A DNA stretch of 64,000 nt from Muscardinus avellanarius (GCA_963383645.1 OY726560.1:23910300-23974299), one strand, 5' to 3'. Numbered from the stretch's first letter, positions 1-11,657 are shown. Program-made: numbers and translations. Notes: generated from the letters alone by a model not told the origin.

Positions 1-959
1 AATAAGCCTTAGGTTTATTCAAGCCCAGATGGATTTGCTGATTCTGGGTCCTCAGCCTCTGTTTTCCACTGGAGGGAGAGAACTCAGGCTTTCTATTGAT
101 TGGTTAAAGTGAGCTTGAGTCAGCAGATGTGTAGCAATGACATTATTGAGTTGTTGAGTTGTGTTTGTGGCTTGCCTAGAAATGAAAGCTATTTTATTGG
201 ATTATTGTGAGGATGGGTAATGAAAGCAAGTCATCATCAAAGTTATTGATGACTTTGTGTTTGGAATCAGTAACTAGGGGACACAAGGCTGGGTGGTTTG
301 CAAGATTTAGCCATAAAGTATGAATGAGAATTAATTGGTGAAATACTTGTTAATAGATCATCATAATGCATCCGTTCCTCATCTACTGGAGAAAATTTCA
401 GCCTTTGAAAAGAAATTTAGGAAGATCAATACTCGGTTCGAAGCAATTTTTACAAAAAAAATCCATCAGGGTCAGAGAAACTATGGAGTTCCATGACATC
501 TACTGACGGTAGAGAATATCACAATTCAAGCTGCGCTGAGAGATGATCCCCCCTACCTATAAATATTTGTAACAAACATCTGCATGTGGAAATATTGTGG
601 CTCAAGTCTATCAAACTGGAAATGCAGGGCCCAAAGTTCCCTAGTCAGCTCTTACTCTTGCTAGGGATTGGATGTGAAGTGCGTGAGCCTGGGAGCTAGT
701 GTTCGATTTCACTTCTTTCAGTCTGAAGGATGATGCCAGCAGCCTGCCTCCGGCTCTGCCTGCAAGAGATTTGTGTGCTGTATTGTACACAAGAGCCAAA
801 CACATCACTGTCTTTCTACCAGAAGGGTGCCGCTTGCTCTCACAAGGCCAAAATCTAGTATAACTCAGGCAAAGCTCTAGATCCACTGTATCTAGGCAAG
901 AGAAAATGAAATTCCCGAGATAGGAAAGGGATTAAGATTCCTGCTATGTCGGTTATCTA
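1..959. other. Non-repeat intergenic sequence, nothing recognised
   Basis: No SINE, L1 or protein-like frame. The minus frame at 641-886 has no recognisable domain. Confidence 0.5.
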
Positions 960-1200
960 TTGCCACAATAAAGCTGTGTACAAACAGCCACAGACCTCAG
1001 TGGCATATGTGAAAGCATTTTGTTTTGCTCGTGTTTCTACGGCTTGGTGAGGTGGTATTGCTAATTCGGGGCAGGCACAGCTGGCCTCATCCGAGCTCAC
1101 TCACGTGTCTGTGCTTAGCTGGATGTCTACAATGGCCTTGGCTTGGGGTTCTTGGCTTTGCGCTGTAAAACTCCTCAGCCTCCAGCAGATTGATCTAGGA
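960..1200 (-). repeat. Possible ancient interspersed repeat
   Basis: GGTTATCTATTGCCACAATAAAGC, CAGACCTCAGTGGCATATG, GCTTAGCTGGATGTCTACAATGGCC resemble a common old mammalian repeat with TTATTGCTGCATAACAAAC-type ends. Family not certain. Confidence 0.4.
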
Positions 1201-1497
1201 TGCCTCCCAGGCTGAGGGAGGGTCTAAGAGCAAGGGGAAGCACTCGAGGCCTGTTCAGTTCTAGACATGGAGCCAGCCATCCTTCATTTTTTCCATTTTC
1301 TCTTGGCTGAAGCAAAGCATGATGGTAACTCATTCAAGGTTGTAGGGAAAGTGCTGAAACCACATACAAAGGGCATGGATTCAGGAAGGGGTGGAGAACT
1401 GCAGAGAGTTTTGCAATCCATTTGCCATATTCAATGGTGCATTAAAATTCCAGGGTAAAGGACAGTTTATGGATAAGTGGTTCATGGTGAGCCAGTC

Positions 1498-1725
1498 AAA
1501 AATCAGGCCTAGCCGGGCGTGGTGGCACACGCTTATAATCCCCGTACTTGGGAGGCGGAGACAGGAGGATTGCTCTGGTTCTAAGCCAGCCATGCTGGCT
1601 TAAGAGACCCTGTTTCCAAATAAAAATATTAAAAAATAGGTCTGGGAGTGTAGCCCGGAGGTAGAAGGGCTTCCAGAAACTCCAGTACCACCAAAAAAAA
1701 AAAAAAAAAAAAAAAATCAGGCCTA
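1498..1725 (+). repeat. B1-dID SINE, young subfamily, 14-bp target duplication
   Basis: The body 1512-1711 starts GCCGGGCGTGGTGGCACACG and ends CAGTACCACC plus poly(A). The exact duplication AAAAATCAGGCCTA is at 1498-1511 and 1712-1725. The right half reads GGTCTGGGAGTGTAGCCCGG, AAGGGCTTCC, unlike the common ID half. Confidence 0.93.
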
Positions 1726-2107
1726 TATAAGAGAATCAGTATTTTTGTGTCAGTCCACTCTGAGCCGATTCTGTAGAATGGCCGAGCTCCAACATAGGCA
1801 GGTGTTTCTTTGAAGAGATGGTCGGGGAAAGGTATATCAGACCTCTCCATGTTATTTTTGAAAACTTACTGTGAGTCTATAATTATTTTTGAATGAAAAA
1901 TTAAAAACAAATGATGTGTTTATTTATGTGATCTTACAGCAACTGCTGTTACAGCTTCTATAACCTGGCTGTACTCTTTTGCATATCTTCCTCTCCTGGG
2001 GAGAAGAATTCAGTCTTACCAGTCTTACCTAAAGGATTCATATTAGACTTACCATTGGGTCTCCAAGTCTAGTTGATCACTTAATAGTTTTCAAATTATT
2101 ATTAATT

Positions 2108-2284
2108 TTTGTGGTACTGCGTATTGAACCCAGGGGCATTCTTCCATTCAGTTACACCCCCAGCACCTTTTATTTTGAAACAGGTTCTTTGTAAATCACC
2201 ACGAGCTGGCCTCAAACCTACAATTCTCCTGTTTCCACCTCCCAAATACTGGAATTACAGGCATGTATCACCGGCCCTGGCAGG
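2108..2284 (-). repeat. B1-dID SINE, minus strand
   Basis: GGTACTGCGTATTGAACCCAGG through GGAATTACAGGCATG; antisense ID half first, then the antisense B1 half. Confidence 0.8.
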
Positions 2285-2349
2285 TTTTCAAATTATTTAA
2301 TGATCCCTTGAGTGAGTAGACATATCTTTTTGTTCCTTTTTTGCTTGTT

Positions 2350-2536
2350 TTTGTTTGTTTTGGTTCTAGAGATTGATCCCAGGGGCATTCTATCTCCAAG
2401 TTACATCCCAGTCCTTTTTATTTTTTATTTTGAAATAAGGTCTTACTAAGTTGCTGAGGCTTAACTGGAACCTGCAATTCTCTTGTCTCAGCCTCTCAGG
2501 TTCTGGGATTACAGGTGTGCATTGTTGCAACTGGCC
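2350..2536 (-). repeat. B1-dID SINE, minus strand
   Basis: AGAGATTGATCCCAGGGGC, TAAGGTCTTACTAAGTTGC, GGGATTACAGGTGTGC. Confidence 0.8.
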
Positions 2537-2782
2537 TAAATCTGTTTTTGAGCTATATGAGGTTTGGCTTAAGTAAGTAAAATTAACCAAAATTATTTAA
2601 GGCTACTTACCTAAGTTCACACAGTTAGTGGTGGTCTCAGGAGTTACTACTCTCTGTTTTCTAGGAAATGACAATAGGAAGGTGGGTCACTTGCACAAAG
2701 TCTAGTGACTGTGTGTTAAATTGGAGTGGGTCCCACTCTGACAGTTCCCCACAGGATTTGTCTGAGATTAAAGAGAAACAAA

Positions 2783-3040
2783 TGAGCTGGGCATGGTGGC
2801 ATGCACCTGTAATCCCAGTACTAGAGAGGCTGAGAGAGGAGGTTTGCATGTTCGCCAACAGCCTCAGCTCCTTAGTGAGGCACCCTGCAACTGAGTGAGA
2901 TCCTGTTTCAAAATAAAGAATAAAAAATAGGGCTGGAGGTGTAGTTTGGAGGTAGAATACCCCTGGGTTCAATCCTCAGCCCTGCAAAATAAAAAATATA
3001 AATAAATAAATAAATAAATAAAAGCGAGGAAAAAAAAAAA
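2783..3040 (+). repeat. B1-dID SINE with (AAAT)n tail
   Basis: GAGCTGGGCATGGTGGC through CCCTGGGTTCAATCCTCAG, then AAAT repeats at 2998-3022 and a second A run. Confidence 0.9.
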
Positions 3041-3767
3041 GAGTAGCCCCAGTGCTCCTGTAGGTTTTCTCTTCCCCCAGAATGGTCTGGGCTTATCTGT
3101 GGCAGTGGGACCAGCTGACCTGTGCTGGAGAGAACACCACAGAGGAAAGACTTGCCCAGAGATCCCATCGACTGATCCCACCCATGCAGGTCATCTTAAT
3201 AATATTCCCCACTTTACTTTCCATCCACAAAACAATTTGCAGCCATTAACTAATTACTCATCTCTGGTCAGTCGATAGCTGTCCAGGGCACTGCCTTTAA
3301 ATATTTAACTGTGTTCAGAAAAGAACAACAAACCCCCCAAATTGGCTGGGCAAGCACATGACATCATCCAATACAGATAGCACTTTTCAATTTCCTCTGA
3401 CGGGTATTATGTTTTTTGGAGACCAAAGCCCTGAGAGGACAGGAGAGGCTACAGGAAGCACAGAAAGCCTGGCCCGTAACCGTCCTGCTTCCAGCTTAAA
3501 GCCTGTTAGAGCTTTCCCTTTGTTCTTAAGGTACACATGGCCTGCAAAATCTCACAGGCTCTTAAGCAGCCCAGCTTCCTGAGCTCCATTTCTTCTATAC
3601 AAGGCTCCCTGTCTCATCTCTGGCCGCACTTGTCTTTTCTGGCTCTTTACCACCTGATTTCCCTGTCTCTCCACACACCTGGGCCTTTTTATGGGGTTGT
3701 ATTTATTCCTTTTGCTTTCCTTTTAACTACCTTCCCACACTTAGCTGTAATAATGAGTTTTCAGAAG

Positions 3768-3981
3768 CCCGGCGTGGTAGTGCATGCTTGTTATCCTAGT
3801 ACTTGGAAGGCTGAGACAGGAAGGATGGCAGGTTCACGGCTAGCCTCAGCTACTTAGTGAGGCCCTCTGCAACTTAGTGAGATCCTGTTTTAAAATAAAG
3901 AATAAAATACAGTAATGGGGGTGTAAATCAGAGGTAGAATACCCCTGGGTTCAATCCTCAGTACCAAAAAAAAAAAAAAAA
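3768..3981 (+). repeat. B1-dID SINE
   Basis: CCCGGCGTGGTAGTGCATGC through TTCAATCCTCAGTACC and poly(A). Confidence 0.88.
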
Positions 3982-4170
3982 TTCTCAGGAAAGACTTTTC
4001 TGATCCACCCACAGTTAGATAAGAATCCTCTATTTCAACTCTTGATATTTCTTTTATAACTATTTTATTTAAGCAAAATGAATTATATAATTAACTGTGT
4101 ACTGTCTGCCTTATCCTGTATTCTATAAGCTCCAAAAAATTTCATCGCACTAGCAATGACAATAAATATT

Positions 4171-4330
4171 TGGGCTGGTGGTCCATGCCTGTAATCCTAG
4201 TACTTAGGAGGTTACAACTTTTTTCAACCCTCAGCAACTTAGTGAGACCCTGTTTCCAAATAAAAAGTAAAACAAGGCTGGGGGTGTAGCTCAGAGGTAG
4301 AATGCCCCTGGGATCTCACCCCAGTACTAA

Positions 4331-4376
<46 letters not shown>
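4171..4376 (+). repeat. B1-dID SINE with (CA)n tail
   Basis: GGGCTGGTGGTCCATGCCTG through CCCCAGTACTAACTA; the tail is (CA)n at 4333-4376. Confidence 0.85.
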
Positions 4377-4378
<2 letters not shown>

Positions 4379-4786
4379 ATAAATTAATGAATGAATTGTT
4401 GTAATGAATGAAAGAATGAATGAACCAAGAAATTAGTGAGGGCCTCATTCTTTGAATGAATCAATGAATGAACCAAAAGTGAGTACCATCGGTTAAGAAG
4501 GCAGGTGAGAGAAGGTGATCATGACCTCCACAGTGAGCGTGTGATATGACAACCAAGCTACAAAACCAGCTGCCTCCAGGGAAGCCAGAATGCTTTCCCC
4601 AGTGAAAATGGCCATGAACACAGCCGTTGCCATGTGCTAGTAGAGATATCTGGAAATGCAGCTAACCTGAAACCATAAGGGAGAATGAAGAAAATCAAAG
4701 TACAGGCTATCATGCTAGGCCAACTCTCCATGGTTTAAGAGCTCTGGGCCTGCTTCACAAAGAATGAGTTAAATAGCTCAGCAGTA

Positions 4787-5022
4787 GTCAGGCATAGTGG
4801 CACACACCTACAACCCCAGTCCTGGGGAGGCTGAGACAGGAAGATCATGGGGTTAAGGCCAGATTTAGCCTCAGTAGCTTGTGAGACCTTCGGCAACTTA
4901 GTAAGACCCTGTTTTAAAATAAAAAGTAAAAAAGGCCGGAGGGTCTAGCTCTGAGGTAGAATGTTCCTGAGTCCCGAGGAAATAAAACAAAACAAAACAA
5001 AACAAAAAACAAGCAAACAAAC
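4787..5022 (+). repeat. B1-dID SINE with (AAAAC)n tail
   Basis: GTCAGGCATAGTGGCACACACC through GAATGTTCCTGAG, tail of AAAAC units. Confidence 0.85.
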
Positions 5023-5129
5023 AGAATCAATCAGCGATAGTCTCACCTGCAATTTCCTGTTGAGTATAACAGATAATCTTAGTATAGATTTTCGAAAATA
5101 TATTTAGTATATAATTTTAAAAACATATT

Positions 5130-5340
5130 TATTGATTGATTGTTTATACTGGGGATTGAACCCAGGGACATTCTGTTTTTGAGCTAGACCCTCACGTTTA
5201 TTGTTTTTTGTTTTGAAATGGGTTCCCACGAGGTTGCTGAGAGGCTTGCTAAATCGTTATGGATGGTCTTGAATCTGCAATCCTCCTGTTTCAAACTCCC
5301 AAGTTCTGAGATTACAGGCCTGTGTCACCATGCCCAGCTT
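5130..5340 (-). repeat. B1-dID SINE, minus strand
   Basis: ACTGGGGATTGAACCCAGGG through GAGATTACAGGCCTGTGTC and CATGCCCAGC. Confidence 0.85.
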
Positions 5341-5642
5341 AAAACATATTTTTACTTTTAATGGACATGTAGAAATTGTGCATGTGTATGGAGTCCATGT
5401 GACATTTTAATATGTGTGTACAATGTGCAGCGTGTAACGTACCTGGCATATCTATCACCTCGGGCATTTATAATTTCTTTGTGTGGGGAGCATTCAAAAT
5501 TCTTTTACCAGCTATTTTGAAATATTCAAGCCGGGCGTGGCGGCGCACACTTGTAATCCCCGCGCTTGGGAGGCAGAGACAGGAGGATCGCGCTGGTTCG
5601 AAGCCAGCCGTGCGCGCTGGCTTAGGAGACCCTGTTTCAAAA

Positions 5643-5697
<55 letters not shown>

Positions 5698-5830
5698 GTC
5701 TGGGAGTGTAGCCCGGAAGTAGAAGGGCTTCCAGGAACCCCAGTACCACCAAAAAAAAAAAGAAATATTCAATTAATTGCTATCTATCATAGTTATCATA
5801 CTATGTTATAGAACATTAGAAAGTTTCTAG
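5341..5830 (-). mobile_element. Old L1 3' UTR-like fragment, interrupted by a SINE
   Basis: AAAACATATTTTTACTTTTAATGG through TGTACAATGTGCAGCGTG, ATCTATCACCTCGGGCATTT and GGGGAGCATTCAAAATTC has the layout of an antisense L1 3' UTR. A younger SINE (5530-5761) splits it. Confidence 0.55.
5519..5772 (+). repeat. Young B1-dID SINE with internal (TA)n, 11-bp target duplication
   Basis: Body 5530-5761, CpG-rich left half (GCCGGGCGTGGCGGCGCAC). The linker has A20 then (TA)n at 5661-5695. The right half is GGTCTGGGAGTGTAGCCCGG. The exact duplication GAAATATTCAA is at 5519-5529 and 5762-5772. Confidence 0.92.
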
Positions 5831-6274
5831 GAATATGATTTTAATGTGAATTTTGATGATGTTATTTTTATTTTAAATTAAAAAATACAGAGCCTATCAG
5901 TTTTAATTTCTCTGGAGCTGGTATTTATACCGGAATAATTGTTCACTAAACTCTGAAGCCAGACATACGAATTTCTTCCTCCTGTCACTTGTTTTCCTTT
6001 GATCATCTTAGAAGTCCTGCCCTGAGTTTCACACAGGGTCACCTGGGTCACTGAAGGCTGTTTTCTATCTTTAATTATGGACATTTTATTTTCTTTCCTC
6101 TGTCTCAAAAAATCCCAGTTTTGCTCTCACAGAGAATTTTTCAAACAAAAATTTCTCCAAACCCAGGGTAGCAGGTTCCTTCACTTGTCTGTGCCAGCTT
6201 TTGCTTCTTAATGCCTCATGTCAACTCTAAAAATGTAAGTAAAGCATGGAACATAATATTAATAAATATGGATT

Positions 6275-6444
6275 TCATACTTAGCTTGGGTTGTGATAAC
6301 AAAATACTATGCCCCATGAATTAAAAGAGAGAACTTTTTTTTCTCGCAGTTTTTAAAGTCCAAGATCTGGGAGGCCTCATGGTCAGGTCTTGAGGGGGCT
6401 CTCTTCCTGGCTGACAGACAGTCACCTTGCTCTGTTCTCACAGG

Positions 6445-6486
<42 letters not shown>

Positions 6487-6910
6487 TGAGAGAGCACAGG
6501 AGAGATATATCTCTTATTTTCTTTTTATAAGGCCACCAATTGTATTAGATAAGGATCTCACCCTTATGACTTCATTTAACCATTATTTTTTAAAAAACCC
6601 TATCTCATCTGGGTGTGGTGGCACATTCTTTTACTCTCAGTACTTTTAGAAGGTTGAGATAGGAGGATCGGAGGTTCAAGATCAGCCGCAGCAACTGAGT
6701 GTGATCCCGTTTCAAAATAAAAAACAAAATAGGGCTGAGGATGTGGCTCATAGGTAGAATGCCCCTGGGTTTGATTCCATAGTACTACACAACAAACACA
6801 CAAACAAACAACAACAACAACAAAAACTCTATCCCCAAATAAAGCCACAATGGGTTAAGAATATAACATATAAATTTGAAGGGTGGTGTGCAAAATTCAG
6901 ACCATAGCTG
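6275..6910 (-). mobile_element. MLT1-like MaLR LTR, with (GT)n and a SINE inserted
   Basis: Read on the minus strand this follows an MLT1-type LTR. The plus-strand blocks are GTTGTGATAACAAAATACTATG, AGTCCAAGATCTGGGAGG, GGGGGCTCTCTTCCTGGCTG, GATCTCACCCTTATGACTTC and TTCAGACCATAGCTG. The (GT)n at 6447-6485 sits where the consensus has a short GA/CT run. A B1-dID SINE (6606-6835) splits its right half. Confidence 0.7.
6606..6835 (+). repeat. B1-dID SINE inside the MLT1-like LTR
   Basis: CTGGGTGTGGTGGCACATTC through GGGTTTGATTCCATAGTAC, tail of ACAA-type units. Confidence 0.85.
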
Positions 6911-8564
6911 TGGGTACACATTTAAGGTTTCAAAATGAATTCCCACTAAAGTGTTCATATGGCTTTACTCCATTATATATTTCCAAAGGATTCACATATC
7001 TCATTTGATTAATGGTTGATATTTATGCATTTCAGATTTCACCTGCTGAGAATGAAAAGAAATAAAGTGGCTTTCAAGGTCATATGGCCAAGAAGTAGAA
7101 GAGCAGACTTGAAATTGGCTTTCCTGATTCCTCATCGGAAGCTCTTTCTACTGTAGATATGATTCCCAATCTTATTTGTCCATTAAAACACATTTCTCAG
7201 AATTTCAAGCAAAACTTTAAGAAATATACTTAGGCCAATCCAGGTCTGATTCCACCATAATGGGATGTATTGGAATGAACAATTGGACCTTTTCTGAAGA
7301 TGGCTCGGAGGCTCATGTCTTGTCTTTATAAGAACTCGACAAAGCTAAGAACTCAGTTTAATACTGAGTTGGCACTAACAGTATGGAGGTGTGATTTGGG
7401 GGAATGATAAAGACCTTCTTTGTTCAAAATTACCTCTCTTTCACTTATCCATGCTGCTGAATTTTCTACCAGGAAAACGATTCCATCCTGTTTCAGACCT
7501 TCATATACAATGGACCTTACTGTAATCTCATCTCTATTCTAAGTTTGCATCTGCTCTTCCTGAAATTCTGCTGCTTCCTTTTATGAGTCTTTTTTTTTCT
7601 TTTATGAGTCTTATTTCAGCTAAGGATCCTGACCACTTACCACATCTCCCTTGTCTAATGGCCTTGTGTAGATGGAGCCCACTGCTTCTGTTCGCTTATA
7701 ATTTTCATATTTCTTTGCATATCAGCAAACATTCTGAGCCTTATACCTTTTCCCAGGGAAGAGACTTCCCTGTGAAGAAAACTTGGTGATTGTATTAGTG
7801 TCTAGGCCCCATATTCCTAGGGCATCTTCTCTTCAGCAGCTCTTGTCACCCTCTCCTCTTCTGCAACACCAACTGCCTAGTGCTCAGAAAATGATGCTTT
7901 TTGTCACTTCAATGAGCATTGGTTGACTTGGCTCAGCAAAGCTCTCCCTACAGTAAGAATGAGATCACAGTCCTGGTGACATTTTATACTATTTTCTCTG
8001 AGCAGGGGTGAGATTCCATAAACTCAATTTACCTATTCACCAAAAAAAAAAAAAACCCCAAAAAACTGTAGAGTATAGCTATACCCCAGGTACTTTGCAT
8101 TTAACTTTGGATAAAATAAAAATTTAAGCACAGTCCCGGTATTCGTAGAGCCTGCAAGCCTACTGGGAAAGATAGACATTGTAAACAACTAATTAAAATA
8201 CACTGTGCCGAGAGCAGAACCCTAGATCTTCCTGTATGGATGGATGTGGTTGATGGCACAAGCTAGTTTATCACCAGGAGCTGTTTCATCCATTTGCCAA
8301 ATGGATAATAATCTCTTTATGCCAGGCATTTTGCCAGACTATAAAAACAGAGACAAATAGATTCAGGGCCCCAACTTTTAGAAGCACAGGGTCATCTTTG
8401 GGGCTTGGATAAGTGTTGGTCATCTAACAGGAATGACCCCTGAATCTATGAAAACAAAAATTCAAATCTACAGGCTTGGGTTTTGAATGTGAAAGAAATC
8501 GATTTAGCGTACTTTGTAGATCTTGCTCGAGGATACAATGGTATTTATACAACACACAGGAGAT
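6911..8564. other. Intergenic, mostly unique sequence
   Basis: A possible MIR remnant lies on the minus strand around 7000-7150 (ATGAAAAGAAATAAAGTGGC, GGTCATATGGCC). Nothing else is recognised; open frames are short. Confidence 0.5.
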
Positions 8565-8812
8565 CATAATGCTTAAGATCATGAGCTCTGCAGTCAGACT
8601 GTTTGGGTATCAAGCCCAGCACTCATGTTTACTGCTGTGTGATATCAGGCCTGGTATGTAGCTTCTTTCTGCCTCAGTATCTTTATTTGTAAAATGGAGT
8701 TAATAATAACATCTATTTTGCAGGATTTTTGTGAGTATTAAACAAATTAATTTATCAAGTGCTTAGAACAATGCCTAACCTGAAAAAAATTCTCAATAAA
8801 TGATAACTATTG
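8565..8812 (+). repeat. MIR SINE
   Basis: ATCATGAGCTCTGCAGTCAGACTG, CTGCCTCAGTATCTTTATTTG, TAAAATGGAGTTAATAATAAC, AGTGCTTAGAACAATGCCTAA and CTCAATAAATGATAACTATT follow the full MIR consensus order. Confidence 0.85.
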
Positions 8813-9444
8813 CTTTTAGTGTCATATTGTCCTTGCATAGAGTTTCCCATTCCTACAAGTCTCTCCAATGAAGCAGGCAGGATGCAGATGCCAAAGGCAT
8901 CATCAGAAACATATTCAGACCTTATATCTACTAGTACTTTTTTCCTCTCAATCCCAAAGAGTGTGTGTGTGTGTAAAATTGGTTATTAAATTTTGCACTA
9001 ATTTAAATATTGGCCTCTTACCAAAGGATTGAGAGCTGTGAATTCCAATTTGGTTTTTCTTGGCATCTTCTACATCCTTAGACTCTTCAGTTAACCTCTA
9101 CCAGCCTCAATTTCCTTACAGTGGAGACAGAATAGCTGATGTCCTTGTGAGAACCCTAGACATGGAGTACATCCACCTGTTTCAGGGTGTCTCCAGCCTC
9201 TGCTTCTCCCCTCTAGGGAGGCAGAGGTGCAGGAGATGCCAGTTGCTGGTCTCCACTTGGCCACCAGCTCTTCACGTGGGCAGTGATAAGTTGGGTCCCT
9301 CCCTTCCCCCATGGGACCTGCAGTGGGGACAGGAGGTGGAATCACAGAAGCCAGAAGTGGAGATATCGCAAGACTCCAGGTATCACAAGACTCCAAACAT
9401 TGTGAGACAAACTCCAGGCATCACAAGACTCCAGATGTCTCAAG

Positions 9445-9459
9445 AGAATCAGCATTCCC
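9445..9459 (+). repeat. Left target-site duplication of the nested L1
   Basis: AGAATCAGCATTCCC, identical to 10129-10143. Confidence 0.92.
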
Positions 9460-10128
9460 TGCAAACTAGTTCAGCCACTTTGGAGATCTGTGTGGAGATT
9501 CCTTAGAAAACTGGGAATAGATCCACCATATGATCCAGCTCTACCACTCCTGGGTATTTTTCCAAAGGGGTTGAAATCAGAGAACTACAGCAACATACGC
9601 ATACTTATGTTCATAGCAGCACAATTCGTAATAGCCAAAATATGGAACCAATCCAGGTCCCCATCAACAGATGAATGGATTACAAAATTATGGGAAATAG
9701 ACACAATGGAATTCTATTCAGCTATAAAGAAGCACAACATCATGTCATTTGCAAGAAGATGGAAAGTCCTGGAGAGCATTATGTTAAGTGAGACCAGCCA
9801 AGAACAGAAAGACAAGAGACATATCTTTTCTCTAATATGCCCAAACTAGGGAGCATAGGGGATACCAGAGGGGCTCCAAATAATGGAAAGGAAATCTCAG
9901 CAAAGTTCGAATAGAAAGATAGGAGAGGAAGAAGGCTGAACTTGATTAATGAGGGTCTACATCTGAATATGTGTAAAAGTATGAATATAATATGGTTACC
10001 CTGGACAATCATTGAAGGAGGTGGGGAAGGGAAAATGAGGGGTGGGGGGAGAGGGCACCAGGTACAGTTTAAATATATACCATTTATTTTCAATTAAAAA
10101 TATGTATAAAAATAAAAATAAATAAAAA
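9460..10128 (+). mobile_element. 5'-truncated L1 nested in an LTR
   Basis: The last 0.67 kb of an L1 of the same family as the 46.5-kb element: the C-terminal part of ORF2 (open at 9490-9849, ending LICPN), the 3' UTR and an A-rich tail. It is flanked by the exact 15-bp duplication AGAATCAGCATTCCC at 9445-9459 and 10129-10143. Flanking sequence on both sides belongs to one LTR, whose other copy at 57.3 kb lacks the insertion. Confidence 0.93.
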
Positions 10129-10143
10129 AGAATCAGCATTCCC
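10129..10143 (+). repeat. Right target-site duplication of the nested L1
   Basis: AGAATCAGCATTCCC, identical to 9445-9459. It continues into CACACTGCTAGC, as in the uninterrupted LTR copy near 57480. Confidence 0.92.
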
Positions 10144-10356
10144 ACACTGCTAGCCCCACCCCTAGCCCCCGCTTTAAATACTGAGGTACTTCAGTACACA
10201 CAACTCTGCTGACCATATGGCTCATCGGTCCCTTTCCCTACAGTGGCAGACCTGCCCGAAGGCACCGGTTGATTAAAGCAGCTTTTGATAACTAGGCTGG
10301 TGTTGTTTACCTCCTTCGCCCCCCCAACCCTTCCCTCACTCAATTTCAACGTTACA

Positions 10357-11327
10357 GGCAGCACCCATGCTCATTGGCCCTATTTAAGTTCCTTGAATTG
10401 GAATTTTCCAAAAGGGACCTAAAAAGCTACCTACTCTCCAGTAAAAATTATTTCTTTGCAAATAATATCCTTTAAGTTAAATATCATCTGGATGACTGAA
10501 TAGTTAAATTAAGCATTGCAACTGGTTATAAGCAGGCTGCCAATCCCTCTTTACTAGGCCAGGATCTTGACCCAGGTCCTGTGACCTGTTGACCTTGAGC
10601 TTCTTTTCTCAAAGAGCTACTTTTCTCGAGGTGAATAGGAAGCTTCTCACTTCCCTCCGTATTTGCCAGATGTACAGACGCAGCCTTGTCAATGGCCTCT
10701 TCTCCAGGCCCACTTTCCTTTTGCCTGTGTGCTTTCTCTTCTCTCCTGCCCTTGGCCTCCCCGATCCTTACACCAGCCCCTGGCATTTCCTTAGGCTGCT
10801 TGGCTTGGCCTTGCTGGTCTTCATTCCACTCCCTGCTCATTCCCTTCCAATTTGCCTTGCGCTGCTGGGCTGCATCCCATGGCCGAGCACGTACTTGGCA
10901 TAAAGACTGTCTCTTCAGTGGCCGCTTAGTGTTCTCCAAGGACAAGATACACATCACTGGCTTCACAGCCAAGCACTGCCCAGGTGACCAGGCCCTTCTT
11001 GTCACGGTTGACTTCTGTTCACTGTATTCCTTTGTCTTGACAGGATGGGGTTATTTTCTGGGATAGAATGAGTTAGCATCCTAGAAACGACTCCCCAGGA
11101 AAATCCCTAGCACGCCAAAGCATATGTTTCATTTGAAATGGCCAGGACAACCCTTAACAAGATTCCCTGAAAAAGGTTGACAGTAATCAAAGTGTCCCCG
11201 CAGGCCAGAAACAGCAGTAGTGTGACACTCTCCACGCTATAGTCCTTTCTTATCCAATCTGTGTGGATTGCAAGCACATTTCGGATAGAGAAAGGAATAG
11301 GTGAGTATAGTTGGTTTGCCCACAGAG

Positions 11328-11330
<3 letters not shown>
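10357..11330. other. Intergenic; long minus-strand frame of unknown nature
   Basis: A 159-codon minus-strand frame (10526-11005), rich in Glu, Lys, Gln and Gly, overlaps plus-strand frames of similar length. The sequence is GC-richer than its flanks. I recognise no protein family, and there is no sign of splice sites or poly(A). Most likely chance or a decayed retrocopy. Confidence 0.3.
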
Positions 11331-11385
<55 letters not shown>

Positions 11386-11390
11386 TTTTA
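11331..11390 (+). repeat. (TA)n followed by poly(T)
   Basis: TA dinucleotides at 11331-11375, then a run of T. Confidence 0.95.
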
Positions 11391-11642
11391 AGAATGTACT
11401 TGAGAGAAGAGAAAGAAGCAGATAAATACAAAAGTGTAGAATTTCTCAGCTTTGGAGAAAACATCCAATATTCTGACTTTATATACATTTAAGTGGGAAG
11501 AAATATATACTCTCCGTATTGACCTAAGCCTAATTTAAAAAGCAATTGATTTATAATTATAGCAAAAAAAGTGTTGAGTTAGCTATTATTATGTACCTGA
11601 TACTTATTATGTACCTGATATTTTCCCCAAATCTATTTATTT

Positions 11643-11657
11643 ATACGGTGATCTAAT

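Larger units (their letters stand above)
9264..10356 (+). mobile_element. Endogenous-retrovirus-like solo LTR, interrupted by L1
   Basis: LTR family copy A, in two parts (about 9264-9459 and 10129-10356) split by the L1. It shares long blocks with 57305-57716: TTGGGTCCCT, GACAGGAGGTGGAA, AATCAGCATTCCCACACTGC, a GATTAAAG poly(A)-like hexamer region near 10270, and CTCAATTTCAACGTTACA at the 3' end. No gag, pol or env sequence adjoins it, so a solo LTR is the simplest reading. The retroviral class is not certain, and the 5' edge is approximate. Confidence 0.65.

Noticed and set aside
5412..5772. Overlapping frames with YIYIYI runs
   Set aside because: They are translations of the SINE's A-rich linker and (TA)n.
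9060..9506. 148-codon plus frame
   Set aside because: It runs from unique sequence through the LTR into the L1, so no single coding unit can underlie it.
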